Assembly (NCBI GenBank): GCA_013339765.2
Contig: JABSTR010000970.1
Location: forward strand, 1 to 64,000
DNA: 64,000 bases
Reading direction: 5' to 3'
Source of the DNA: Haemaphysalis longicornis
Lineage: Eukaryota > Arthropoda > Arachnida > Ixodida > Ixodidae
Shown here: piece after piece, positions 36,801-48,800 of the stretch
How the letters are laid out: each line of letters opens with the position of its first letter
Numbering within the stretch: position 1 is the stretch's first letter
Position numbers and translations under genes: made by a program
Notes under the pieces: generated by a model
Seen by the model: only the letters and a program-made list of their open reading frames with translations
What the model was told of the DNA's origin: nothing
Databases searched by the model: none

Positions 36801-39800
36801 GTGATAGGCCTACAAGGGCCCATTCCATGAAAATTAAGGGTGTGCAAATGCCGTGTAGTGACTTTCGAATCGAATACTGAATCGAATTTAAAAATGCCGA
36901 GTATCGAATTGAACACCGAATATCATTTTTTTTACAGGCCTCGATTTTTCATAGGTTTTTGTGCAAAAGCAGAAGCTACTTCGCATGTTCAGGAGACATG
37001 ATCATCTTTTTCAAACTGGAGAATGCACTTTTCAACTTGCTTCGGCGGTACTCCAGGAATCTGGAGCAGGCAAAATACGCATTAAAAAAAGCAAAACAAC
37101 TTGTACAGCATTCACAATCAACAAGTAAAACAGCGCCTTGCAACTCAGAAGCGAGCACTTTGCAGGTATGAACAATAAGGCGCGAAAACATGGCGCCACT
37201 ACAACCATAAACCACGATAAGGCACTTCGAAAGCACATGGGCAGCGTGAAGCGTAGGCAATACGTTGTGGAAGGAAAGCTTGCACTGCAGTCACCGCGGA
37301 CAAACCTGCTCTCTTCACTGTGGTCGAAAACACAAGTAAACATGCAGTAACCATACACGAACTGCATTAAAAACAGCCACAACCGCTTTTGATTTTAAAT
37401 TAACAGGAGGAGTATGATTTCTTTGTCATTTCTATTAATTCGTTAGAGTCCGTTTAGTTGGCCAGATTCCAGCCCGATTACAATTGCAGTGCATTACATG
37501 ATAAGGTGGCAGATATTTTCTTGACTCGTAGCCTGAACTACACCTTGCTGGTTAGCAGGGTACAGAGAAAATGTAGGATTCGCTTACGAGAACTGTACTT
37601 CAGGGTTCGGGGGAAAACACAACTTTTTGAAGGAAAGCACGAAAGCGTCAGGAAAGCGTTATTTGCGGTGTTTTTCTTCAAAGAGAAAATGTCATGTCTG
37701 GCATAATGTACAGTCAAACCGCGCAATAACGGAACTACCGGGGAAAGTAGAAAAATTTGCTTTTGCGAGAATTTTGTTGCCGCGATAATTAAACATGAAT
37801 GACGGAGAAATCACCGGCAAACCGAATAATATTTATTTCTGAAAGTTGGTTATGTTACTTTGCGAGGCTTGCCTTGCAGCAACTTCGCAGTAAGAAGTGG
37901 TTCATTGCTATTTATCGTCATGCGTGCCCAAGAACGACCGAATTGTGTCAGACGCATCTAAAAAATCCCATGGGTTTGCCTTCTCTGCATGTTTTCTTTC
38001 CATGGCATGCAGCACCGATCACGCCTGAGCATGAAACCAAAGTGCAGCTGCCATCACCCATCACTCACCACCAGCCATCACTGTTTTGTTTTGCGCAATG
38101 AAGAGTGGCAGCCTTGCTTCTCGAAATGGTAGAGAGCGGGCTTCATGTGATACCAAACTCGTCACTGCTATCCTTGATGATGGCTGCCTCATCTTATAGC
38201 GATAAAAACCGCTTTTGGGCTGGCAGAGGCATCTTATTGGGAGAAAATGTGGTAATCGCCACACACACAACGCACGCGTGCTGTTCAGCAGTAACCGGCT
38301 AGCCTAGCCCAAGGTGTGTCGTGAGTCACCACCCTGGCCGTCCATAACCTGACTACTCGGAGGCATAGAGGATGAGCTGTGTTACTGGTCCTGGTCATGT
38401 CACTGTGAGGCTGCCGCAACAGCTGCCTGTGACAGTTTTTTTATAATTAAATGAGGCGACGCCCTTGCAAGCTCGCTGTGGCAGAAGTTTGGGCAATTTG
38501 AGCTTGCAGAAAATGCATCTTAGCACTTTTTGAACACAGTTAGCCTCAAACAGGTAGATAACATGCCGACCGGATTTGCAGCGAATTTACAGCGGGAATT
38601 TACAGCGAATTTACAGCTGTCCAGAAACAAGTTGTTGCCAAGAGACATGAAACACGTGGCCGTCCATGGACATTCGCCAGGGATACGAAAATATTTCGTT
38701 GCCACAAGAATTTTGGTTCCACGAGAATTTTGTTGTTGTGGGATTTCGCTATCACAGGGTTAGAGTGTATTTCAATTTTTTTATTGTTGTTGCAATGGAA
38801 GACTCAGCCCTCAAAAGATATGACTTGGGGGGAAAAAAAACCACACGAGCACGCCTCCATAGAAATGAAAGAAGGCGTGACCGTGAAATGGCCAAGTAGA
38901 GTTCAGAAAGGAGCCTTTCCTCTCTCTCTTTTATCTCTGCTTTTTTTTCTTTTATTGCAGTTTGTGGAGGTGGCTGTGCACAGTCAACCGCACAAGACGG
39001 ACGCCCCCTTGCGGGCAGCCCAGTTCCGGGATAAATACCTCTGCCGACTGCAGTACCTCGAGGAGCACCCCTTGTGAGTCTCTGCGCACCATGGCATTGC
39101 ACTTTGCACGCCTTGCACGCAGCCTTGCACGCAGCCACAGGGGGTGGCATTTTACACTCTTGGGAAATGGTGACAGTAACGCTTTCCTCTGACAGGCCCA
39201 TTCTAGTGTGTCGGTGACAACGCAATTGCGGTTCGGCGTAGTGCATACCAGGTCGCTGCGTGACATTAAAAAAAAAAAACACCGCAAATCAAAACACCTG
39301 CCAGATCTCCCTTATCATGGTGCAAGTTGTGTAAAAGGGAGTGCCAGTTTGCCACTTGTGCAAAGCAATGCCAAGGACAGATGGGCCTGCGAGTGCGCTC
39401 TCCTAGCATACCCAAAACCGTTCATAGCTTCTCATAGAGTACCATGTTGGGCTAGTTAGTGACTAGGTATTGGAGAGTAAGCAGCGCACGTTTAGGTGAA
39501 AGATGCACACTTGTGTTGTAAACATCTTTCCCCCGTCTTCAATCTAAATGTGCTCTGTTCACACTTCAGCAGTTTCTTGTGCTTAAGCTAAAGCAGTGAA
39601 GTGTTTGCAAGAGAACCTCTGACCTAAAAGGGAAAGCCCATGCAAACTTGCTAGCCTAATGGAGTGAGCAAGGTTGCCAAGAGTTTTTATGATCAATTGA
39701 CTGTGCCTGTTATGTGCTAGTGCCTGTGTGGTAGTGTGAGATAGGATTGTCGGAAAGAGTAGCTAGATGACAGTATAAAATGCGCGAAACGGTTAGGGTG

Positions 39801-42800
39801 AACAGAAAGAAGACAACATGCCGCGCATACCAGCAGACTGAGTTTATTTCCCATGCATGTAAGTAGTGCTGTCCCATCAACACATGGGAACAGACATAAG
39901 ACAAAAAAGAAAGGGAGGAAAAAAACATGCACCGTAACATGCATCATTTCTTGTTGAGGACTGATCGTATGGAGGCTGCTTGCATGTTACAGTGAATGTA
40001 TCTCTTTTTAGTGCAGAGCATTTTAGGGGCTCACCTAGTCATCGAAGCTAACTTTTGGACTTAAGTAGAGCCACATGGCATTCCGCCCACCGTAGTGGCT
40101 GTCGTTGCAGCATAACTTAGAAGTTTCAAAAGCCAAACGCTTCGTACTATAGTCATAAGCGCTAGAAACTCGTGAATCGCTGGCACTTGTCATACGTCTC
40201 CCAGTTGTTTAGCGCAAAGAAAACTTTAAGTACATTTGAGGCAAAATATACGTCAGTGCCCACGTTCATTTAGTTAGGAACGCTCGTTGGGTTGGTTTTC
40301 ACTAAGGGAAAAAAAAGTGGCAGCGCAACGCCGGCACGTGCAGGAGGAAAAACAAGCACAAAAAGAACAGAACTCTCGCTGGTGCAGTTTCAGGCAGGGG
40401 CGCGCGGGAGCACTGCGAAGGCGGGAAATTTGAATTGTAGCAGTGGGTGGACAGCCCATTATGGCGAATCACTGCTCTTCACTTCTCACAGCTTTCACAT
40501 TAAGTGGAACGGCTTTAATTTATTTTTTTTTTTCATCTTTTCTTTCTTTCTTCTTCCCTTTTTTCTTTTGTTTTCACATGTCGACGGGATGGTGGTATAT
40601 AAGCGCATGAAAAATAAACTGAGTCTGTTAGTCTGTGCTGTGTGGTGTCTTTCATTTGTGCTGTCCTTTTTTACACATTTCGTCCTACCGTGCCACAAGA
40701 CCAACTAGCCCCTCAAAAGTGTTTAGTTGTTAGATGTCAAAAAGCATGCCTTCTTTCAGTTCTACCAGAAAAACTCCCACTTCTGTGTAACAGCAGTCTC
40801 TAGTTTACTTCATTGGTTGCACTGCTTTTACTTATCTTATTGTATTTAAACCTTTTTTGTGTGTTTGTGGTCAAGCTGAAAGGTGTGAACAGATGCGGAG
40901 GCAGTGCCCCCTTGTTATAAGGTCATTGTACAGTAGTATCATTGCCACGTCTACATGTCAAGTGGTTTACGATTATGACACAAAAGCAGTCAAAAACATT
41001 CCATCTCGGCGGCAAAGGCACCATTGAAAATGAAGACTTAGCAAGAACAGAGGACAGTGTGCTTCACACCAAACTTGCAGTTCTTCCAAACCTTTCCTCA
41101 GAAGGTGTGCTGAACAAGGAAGAAAGAGATTACCTTATTTTATACGTTATCCACAAAGCTTAATGATAGTTTTTAAGGCAAAATTTCAAATTTAAGCTAC
41201 TAAAATCTCGGTAGGCTTTACTTTAGTGGCTGTTGGAACCGTACCTGTTGGGTTCACGCCCTGCAACATTGAAAGTTATTATAAGGTGGAGTGTCGCAGT
41301 GAACATGTCTTTTGCCTTGTGCGAAATTTTGGTTTTCTTTTCATGTTTGTAATGTGACTAGGTGAGCCCTAAAAATGCTGTATGTGCAAAAAAAGGATTG
41401 CCCCACAAAAATTATAATCCTTACCCCACAAAGTGTGGCAAGGATTATAACTTAGTAAGGTTGAAGTCTAGGATGGTTGGTTCCACATAACTCAAGCTAC
41501 AATGCAGTATAAGACACACACACACATGTCCCTTTCTTGTCCTTCTGTGGTGTTTTATACTGCACTGTAGCCTGAGGTATGTTGCAAGGAATGAGCACAT
41601 CTAACAATGGCCCCCCTTACAACTACTGGTATAACTACAGTAACACTGTCCTTGACAAAGTGCCCTTGACAACTACTGGTATGACTACAGTAGTGCTGTA
41701 CTTGTCAAAGTGCCCCTGACAACTACCAGTATGACTACAGTAGCGCTGTCCTTGTCAAAGTGTCCCTGAAAACCACTGGTATGACTACAGCAGCACTGTC
41801 CTTGGCAGAGTGTGCCTGACAACTACTGGGATGGCTACAGTAGCGCTGTTCTTGACAAAGTGCCCCTAATATCTACCAGTATGACTACAATAGCGGTGTC
41901 CTCAACAAAGTGTCCCTGACCATTACCAGTATGACTGCAGTAGCACTGTCCTTGACAAAGTGTCCCTGACCGTTATTGGTATGACTGCAGTAGCGCTGTC
42001 CTTGACTGACCATTAGCGGTATGACTACAGTAGTGCTGTCCTTGACAAAGTGTGCCGCTCCCTTAATTGCTTGCAGCGCCTACGGCTCTCTGACTGTACG
42101 GAGTCTTTTGGACATGCGGGAGCAGTGCCTGCTGGAGTTTGACTTCCCAGACCCCTACTTTCAGGTATGTCAACCGTGAGTGTGAGCGCCCCACCGTCCA
42201 CTTTAACATCTGCATTCCGTGGCTCTCTTGCACGCAGCCTTTTTCTCACGTTACAGTTTTATTGCCAAATGTTCTGGTAGTCCGTTCAGTTTGTTTTGTT
42301 TTCTTTAGGGACAAGTCTGAGATACAAACTGAAACTCAGGCTGTTTTTGAGTTAGTGGTCTGAGCTGTCAGGGCCGAATAGTAACTCTTGAATCAAATAT
42401 TGAATATGAACTTTTATTTTTGCAGGCCTCGATTTTTCATAGGTTTTCGTGCAAAAGCAGAAGCTACTTTGCATGTTTATGAGCCATGATGTTCTTTTTC
42501 AATCCGGAGAGCGCACTTTTCAACTCGCATCAGCGGTACTACGGGAATCCGGAGCGGGCACGATACGCATTTGGAGGGGGGGGTGAAAGAAAGAGACTTG
42601 CACTGGAGTTGCTGTACTGCAATCATAGGCAACGAGTATACAGCGCCTTGTAACTCAGAAACGAGCACTTTGCAGGCATGAACAATAGGATGCGAAAACA
42701 CGGCACAACCACAATCGCGGACCACGATGCGGCACTTCTTCGAACATGGGCAGCGTGAAGTGTGAATAATACGTAGTACAAGGAAAGCTCGCACTACAGT

Positions 42801-45800
42801 TGCCATGGACAAGCCTGCGCTATCTACTGTAGTCTGAAACACAAAGTAAGCATGCATTAACCATACACCAACTGCATTAAAAACAGCCAGAACCGCTTTT
42901 CATTTTAAAACAATGGAAGCGGTGTCAAAATGGCGGCGGTCTTTACCAGAAGTTGCCCTAACATGTAAACATCCGGTCGCAGAATTCAAAATGGTGGCCA
43001 GAGTCGACGGTGACGGCGGCTCGAAAAAAAGGCCTTATCGATGCACTCTCAAATTGCTCCATGCAGCAGGATAAAATTTATGGCCTCTGCAAGGCGCGCT
43101 TGTCAGAAGCGCAATTTGAATGGAACTTGCCGAACAAACGGTTTAGCAGCAGTGCGTTAGCGTGCGCCGGCATCTTTTGCATTCGCAAAGCCAGGGAACA
43201 TTCGGAAACGTCACTTGACTATTTGAAAAATCTAATAGTAGATATTCGATTCGCGAATCAAATGATTCGTGGATGTACTATTTGATTCATATTTGAATAT
43301 TCAAGTATTCGCACACCCCTGTTTACAGTGTTTGAAGGGAAGTGGAGGTTACACAGGCAAGGGAAAAAGCAGTGGGCCTCAACCGCTTTCCTCCTCATGG
43401 CCAGGATTGCAAGACACGGCCTCAAGCTTCAAAAAACTGACACCACGTTCATAATGCAAATGTTAGCAGTGCATTCACCAAAAAAAAAAATGACAAAAAC
43501 ACCAATGCAGGTATAGTGCCAACAAATCACATTCCTAAATCACCACACACCTAAGTGGGTCATGTAAAAACCCACGATCAATTGATCACTTGATCGCTCA
43601 CTCGCACACCTGCTTGTTCACTCACTCACTCCCTCCCTCCCTCCCTCCCTCCATGGATGCGCTACAAGTGATCGGCGAGTGGAAACCATTCGGGTCTCTT
43701 ATAGCTATTGCGAAGAAAGCATACTATTTAAGGCAATCACTGTGATATTTAAGTCCGTGAGGTGCGTTCTTGCAAACACCGCATGCCAGAGTAGCAGATT
43801 GTATTGAGTAGGTGATACGGTTATGACTTTTAAAGTGATACAGTTATGCATTTCTTATTCTCTACATTTGATTATGCTTCTGGTGCTTTTAGCATGAAGA
43901 AAATTGCTGCTGAGCTTTTCCAGAGGAAGCCGCCAGTGTGAACCAACTGGGCAAGCCAGTGAGCAAGCGAAAAATAATTGCCTTATCTAGGTGAAGTAAA
44001 AAAGAAAGGGAGATTGTGGGGGAGTTTTTGAAGTATCTACAGGTTTTTTAACTAATAATTTGGCAAACCTAAACCTTTCCGGCGAGTCAACTTCATTCAG
44101 ATGCGTTCACGAACAAGGGAACCTCTTGTATTGGTTGCCAAATTTTAATTTTTTTTTCTCCTCTGCACAGCATGTGCATCACGTTTTTATCCAGGAAAAA
44201 TGGTGCTTTGCTACGCCCCCCACCACACAGGTTGCGCTTATTAAAGCGGCCATGAAGACAAATTACCTACAACCCGGTTCAGTTTTGAAGAACTAGGTGA
44301 CTCACTCAGCCTCATTTCAGCCACAAAAGGTGTTTTTAAACTGGAAAAAAAAAAAAAGAAAGAGACACACAAAATAATGAAAAAACTTTCAAATTTTGTG
44401 TTACAGTGCTGTAATAACCCCTTTCATCCTTGAATTCTTTATTTATAGTAAAAAGCTGTTTTGTGTGTGTTTTCCGAATTATTGGAATCCGATAAGCTTA
44501 CAAGCAAAAAATTGAGGTTGTGGTGCATGTAATTAGCAGTTTAGTCTAATTAGGTCATTAGGCAATTAAAATTCTCATTTCCAACAAAACATTTTTTTTT
44601 GTTTTCCTAAATTTGGAGAACCACTGAGCCCACATACAAAAAATAAAGTCAGTATTGAAAGTATTATTTTAGTTACAGCCGTGTAATCAAACTAGGACTT
44701 CTGTCGTTGGGGTCACCCTGACGTCTGTGTGGTCTTCGCTGCAGTGCCTTCCTTTCTCTAGCTTTGAGCTGTAACCAAAAACAAACAACGGTGATATCTG
44801 TCGAAAGAGGCATACTTAGGGAACCGTTTCCCAGAAAACTAGCTGTTTGGGTTTTGTTCTCAAATTGCCAGAAGCATTTTTTTCAATGTCTTAATAATAG
44901 GACACCAGGACAGAAAGGGATATGGGTAGGAGTGACTTGATATGGGAAGCACTAAAGACAGTTATCAGAGTGGTAACTGCACGTTACCATTCGAGGGGTA
45001 CGACGCCAGCCGTGTTTGTTGGCCAGCCGTGTTTGTTGGTAGTATGTGGCTTTCATTGGGGGCTGGCAATGCGGTGCCAGCCACGAGCACAAAATAAACG
45101 GGGTCCCTAGTTGTAGATTGATGGTGTGGTGGTATTTGGACGTACAGTTGAACCTCGTTATAACAAAGTACTGTTGGGACAGCAAATTAGTTCGTTATAA
45201 CCGATATTTGTTGTAACAGTAGAGGTAAAAAAATAGGCTATAACCAATAGACAATCAGGCTCGTGCAAAAATACTTATTACAAAAATGCATTCTTTAAGG
45301 CTTCAAACCGACTATAAACATGGTAACCCTTACCCTTCACCTTGTTGCATTTCAATCTCAATGAACTGGAACATGAGTACGTGAAATTGCAGCAGAACAA
45401 AGTTTACTTGACAAAACAGGCCTGCGTCCTTATTTATTTGATGGCGGATTTGATCTTCATCCGGTGGCTACTCGCAGCACTGATCAGGATGAAGTTTTCC
45501 CCAGTGTCCTCAAGCAAAAGGGCCTTTATTCTTTATACTTCTGCAGTTTTGTACTGCGGGGGGTTTTTCCGAGTACCTTCTCAGATTCCTGGTCAAATAT
45601 TTCTTTGATATATTCAATATCGGGCGCGGCTCTCACGGTTTCAGTTCTATTAAAAAAGAATAAGTGTCATAGAAATAAAGCGTGCGCAACCAAAGTTTGT
45701 ATTTAGTTCGCCATAGCCGGTAATTCGCTATACAGTTAAACCTCGATATAACGAAGTCGTACTTGCGGGCGAAAATTTCGTTAAATCAAGAATTCTAACC

Positions 45801-48800
45801 TGGACGTTAACACCCCTGTCGATGCAATTTTCCTAGATTTCGAGAAGGCCTTCGATAAAGTCCCCCACAAGCGCTTGTTGTTAAAACTTTCACACCTAAA
45901 CCTTGACGCACACGTATTCGCATGGATTTCCAACTTTCTAACCAACCGACAGCAGTTTGTATACACTAACGATAACTCTTCCTCTCTGTTCCCTGTCCTC
46001 TCCGGTGTTCCCCAAGGTACCGTTCTCGGACCTTTACTTTTTCTCATATATATAAAAGATTTACCAGTTGACATTTCTTCGTGCATTCGATTATTCGCAG
46101 ACGACTGCATCATTTATCGCCCCATTGTTGACCTCACCGATAACTCAGTGCTCCAACAAGACCTACGTAAGATTGACGAATGGTGTAGAAAATGGCTAAT
46201 GGTCATTAACGTTAGCAAAACATTTCTTATGTCATTCCATAGGCGTCAGTCTTATTGCACATACAACTACTCCTTAAATGGCTCTGTCATCTCTTCTGTA
46301 TCGTCCACTAAATATCTAGGCATTCACATTTCCCGTGACATTTCATGGTCATCCCACATAAACCGCATTACAAATGACGCGAATCGTACGCTCGGCTATC
46401 TACGACGTAACCTGAACTTGGCTCCACCCTCCGTGAAACTACTAGCCTACGAAACACTTGTCTGGCCTAAACTAGAATTTGCGTGCGCTGTCTGGGATTC
46501 ACCACAAGCTAACTTATGTACCATCCTCGAATCAGTCCAGAACCGTGCAGCCAGGTTCATCTTCTCTGATTATTCTTATCGTTCTAGCGTAACACATTTA
46601 AAATGTAAAGCTAACTTGCCCTGCCTTAAAACTAGATGTAAAGTTGCGAGAATTTGCCTATTTCACAAATTTTACAACACGTTATCATGTGGCAGCTTGT
46701 TCATAAAAACCGCTCACCACCCATCGAATCGCATAAACCATTCCAAAGCAGTTTACCCCCCCCCCCCCCCCAGCACGCACATCTGCATACCTTCATTCAT
46801 TTTCCGTGCTGACAGCCATCGACTGGAACGGCCTCCCCGAAAACATCATTGCTCTCACGAATCCGGCTCGCTTCAAAGCGGCCATTGAAGAATATTTGTA
46901 CTAATTTTGCCATGTTTTTCACTCTGTATTGTGCACTCTTTTTAAGCATTTGTACCGAAACCGTTCGTACTTATATTTTGTAACCTTGTAAACTTGCTTA
47001 CTTGTAACCTGTACTTATACTTGTAACCTTTTGTTTTCATCCACCCCTCATGTAAAACCCCGCCCACTGGGGTCTTTGAGGTATTTGTAAATAAATAAAT
47101 AAATAAATAAATTTCATAAAATCGAGGTTTCGATTTTACAGTTAATTTAACCAGTTATTGAGGTTTCAAAACTTTGCCCATCGCTCAGAAACAACTGCTA
47201 TGTAGTTACCTCTCCACTTAAAGCGAAATTTGTACTAAAACTGGCTGCGAAAATTGTGTGAATTAAGAACTTCAACACTAAGGCAATGGAATTTGGGTAC
47301 CCGACAGTAGTTCGTGTCATCGTAAAACCGGTGCTTTTTCCGCAACGCCTCATTAAATAGGATAACAGACTAGGTTTCCACTTTTTCTTTTTTTCATTTC
47401 GGTCACTACTAAACGCCGCTGTTAGTCAATTGTACCCGCGTCCATGCCCCGTGAACTTCACCCCGGCGAGGTGCTGGTTCGAAGTTACGCCTCTTTTCGT
47501 CCGTTCGGTGGTAGGCTTAGGCGCGGTATAAAGCTTTCGAAATACTTTTTTCATGCACAAAGGCTCTGCAGTATGGGCGCGTAATGCAACCACGACACTC
47601 GAGATAAAGCCATGATTGAGAGTTAAGCGGAGTACACACGGACCGCTTCACTTTGTGGAGCAGCGCTCACGTGCTCCCGCTAAAGCGGAGGGCTTACATT
47701 AAATATCTTCTGGCCAAATTTGATTAATTAAGCAATTACTTTTATGCCCGCTGAGCCATAAAGAAACAGATTTCTCTACATCGCAGCTGTCTAAGGAACA
47801 CGTTTTATTTATTAGAGCAATTTATTGCCACCAGCACTCGATGTTCAAGCCGCAGTGAAGAAGTCCGTAAGCAGTGCTTGGCGTTTTTTGATCAGGGTGG
47901 GCGTTACGTGACGCTCGTTTTCTGACAGCGCTAACAAGGCTTATTCGTGTGCTCCTGCAGAACGTCAATGGCATCCATCACTTCGGTGGCCTTCGGTTTC
48001 ACCGACACTTCCTCAGGCTCTTGTTCGGAACACTTTTCTTTCCCTTGGAGTGCTCATGCTGCTTATAAGACTCATCTAATGATGGACGAACATAATATTA
48101 GTGTGGTTATCAGCGAGCACAACCTAGAGCAGCAGCACCGTGAGCAAGGACGCGTCGATCAAAACACTTGAAGTAGGCTTCGGCAGCCAAAGCATAGAGG
48201 GCGCTGGCGTAGGCAATGATGGAGATGTCAAAATGGTGGCCGCACTATTAAACTGTCCATGACCGCTAACGATTTTTGAGCAGCTTCTTTCATCTCTTTT
48301 AATTGTTGTCAACCGCATAATTCACCGCTTTTCTTTCATTTTAGCCTTTTAAGAGTTAATGTGAGTACTGAATGTTTTCAATGTAGGCTCTGAGAGGCAA
48401 AATAAAACGTTCCTCGACCGGAATTTCGTTCTTCCTTTCTCGCCATGACTTCGTTAAATCGAAAGCGCCACATGAAATTACTTCGTAAAATCGAGATAAA
48501 AATACACGAATTTAGCAAAATTTTGATAGAAAACTTGAAAAAATTCATTATATCACGAATTTCGTTAAATCGAGGTTCGTTATATCGAGGTTCAACTTTA
48601 TCAGGGTTTGCTATAACGATGTTCAACCGTAGATGTTGCGTCTCGTCCCTTAACAGTCGCAACAGTGCCATCCAAGAGTGCCCCGGTTCCGTTCCCCCTG
48701 TGCAGCAAAAACGGGTGGAGAACGAGGCAGCCCTGCGGCTGCTTCAGGAGCGGCTGACCCAGCTGGACGCCCTCGGGTGGCGCGAGCGGCAGGCGGCCCT

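Larger units (their letters stand above)
36261..38960. other. PANK4 intron, 2.7 kb
   Basis: Occupied by the direct-repeat/tRNA-like block, the hAT-like copy 1 and a Tigger-like element. Little unassigned sequence remains. Confidence 0.7.
39074..42076. other. PANK4 intron, 3.0 kb
   Basis: Holds the repeat pair at 39.7-40.7 kb, the small hairpin and the minisatellite. 39074-39720 and 40720-41400 show no gene or clear repeat. Confidence 0.7.
45733..48629. mobile_element. Tigger/pogo-like element with transposase relic and nested LINE
   Basis: Left end CAGTTAAACCTCGATATAAC after TA (45731-45732). The right side carries repeated TTCGTTAAATCGAGGTTCGT and CGAGGTTCAAC ends. A second candidate end, GTTCAACCG, precedes TA at 48630-48631. 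It holds a minus-strand transposase C-terminus (47845-48040) and a plus-strand LINE fragment (45790-47108). The element ends 77 bp before a PANK4 exon. Confidence 0.75.
42165..48705. other. PANK4 intron, 6.5 kb
   Basis: Contains hAT-like copy 2 and the adjacent Tigger-like elements with nested LINE. 43330-45140 has no gene; it holds only simple repeats and a short repeat (44239-44340) shared with 51455-51550. Confidence 0.72.

Noticed and set aside
41614..42056. CRISPR-like regular array
   Set aside because: Adjacent 50-bp units have no unique spacers, and the genome is eukaryotic. It is a minisatellite.
45796..46888. Domesticated host reverse transcriptase gene
   Set aside because: 5'-truncated, followed by a LINE 3' UTR and TAAA tail, flanked by a target duplication and frame-damaged at a poly-C run.
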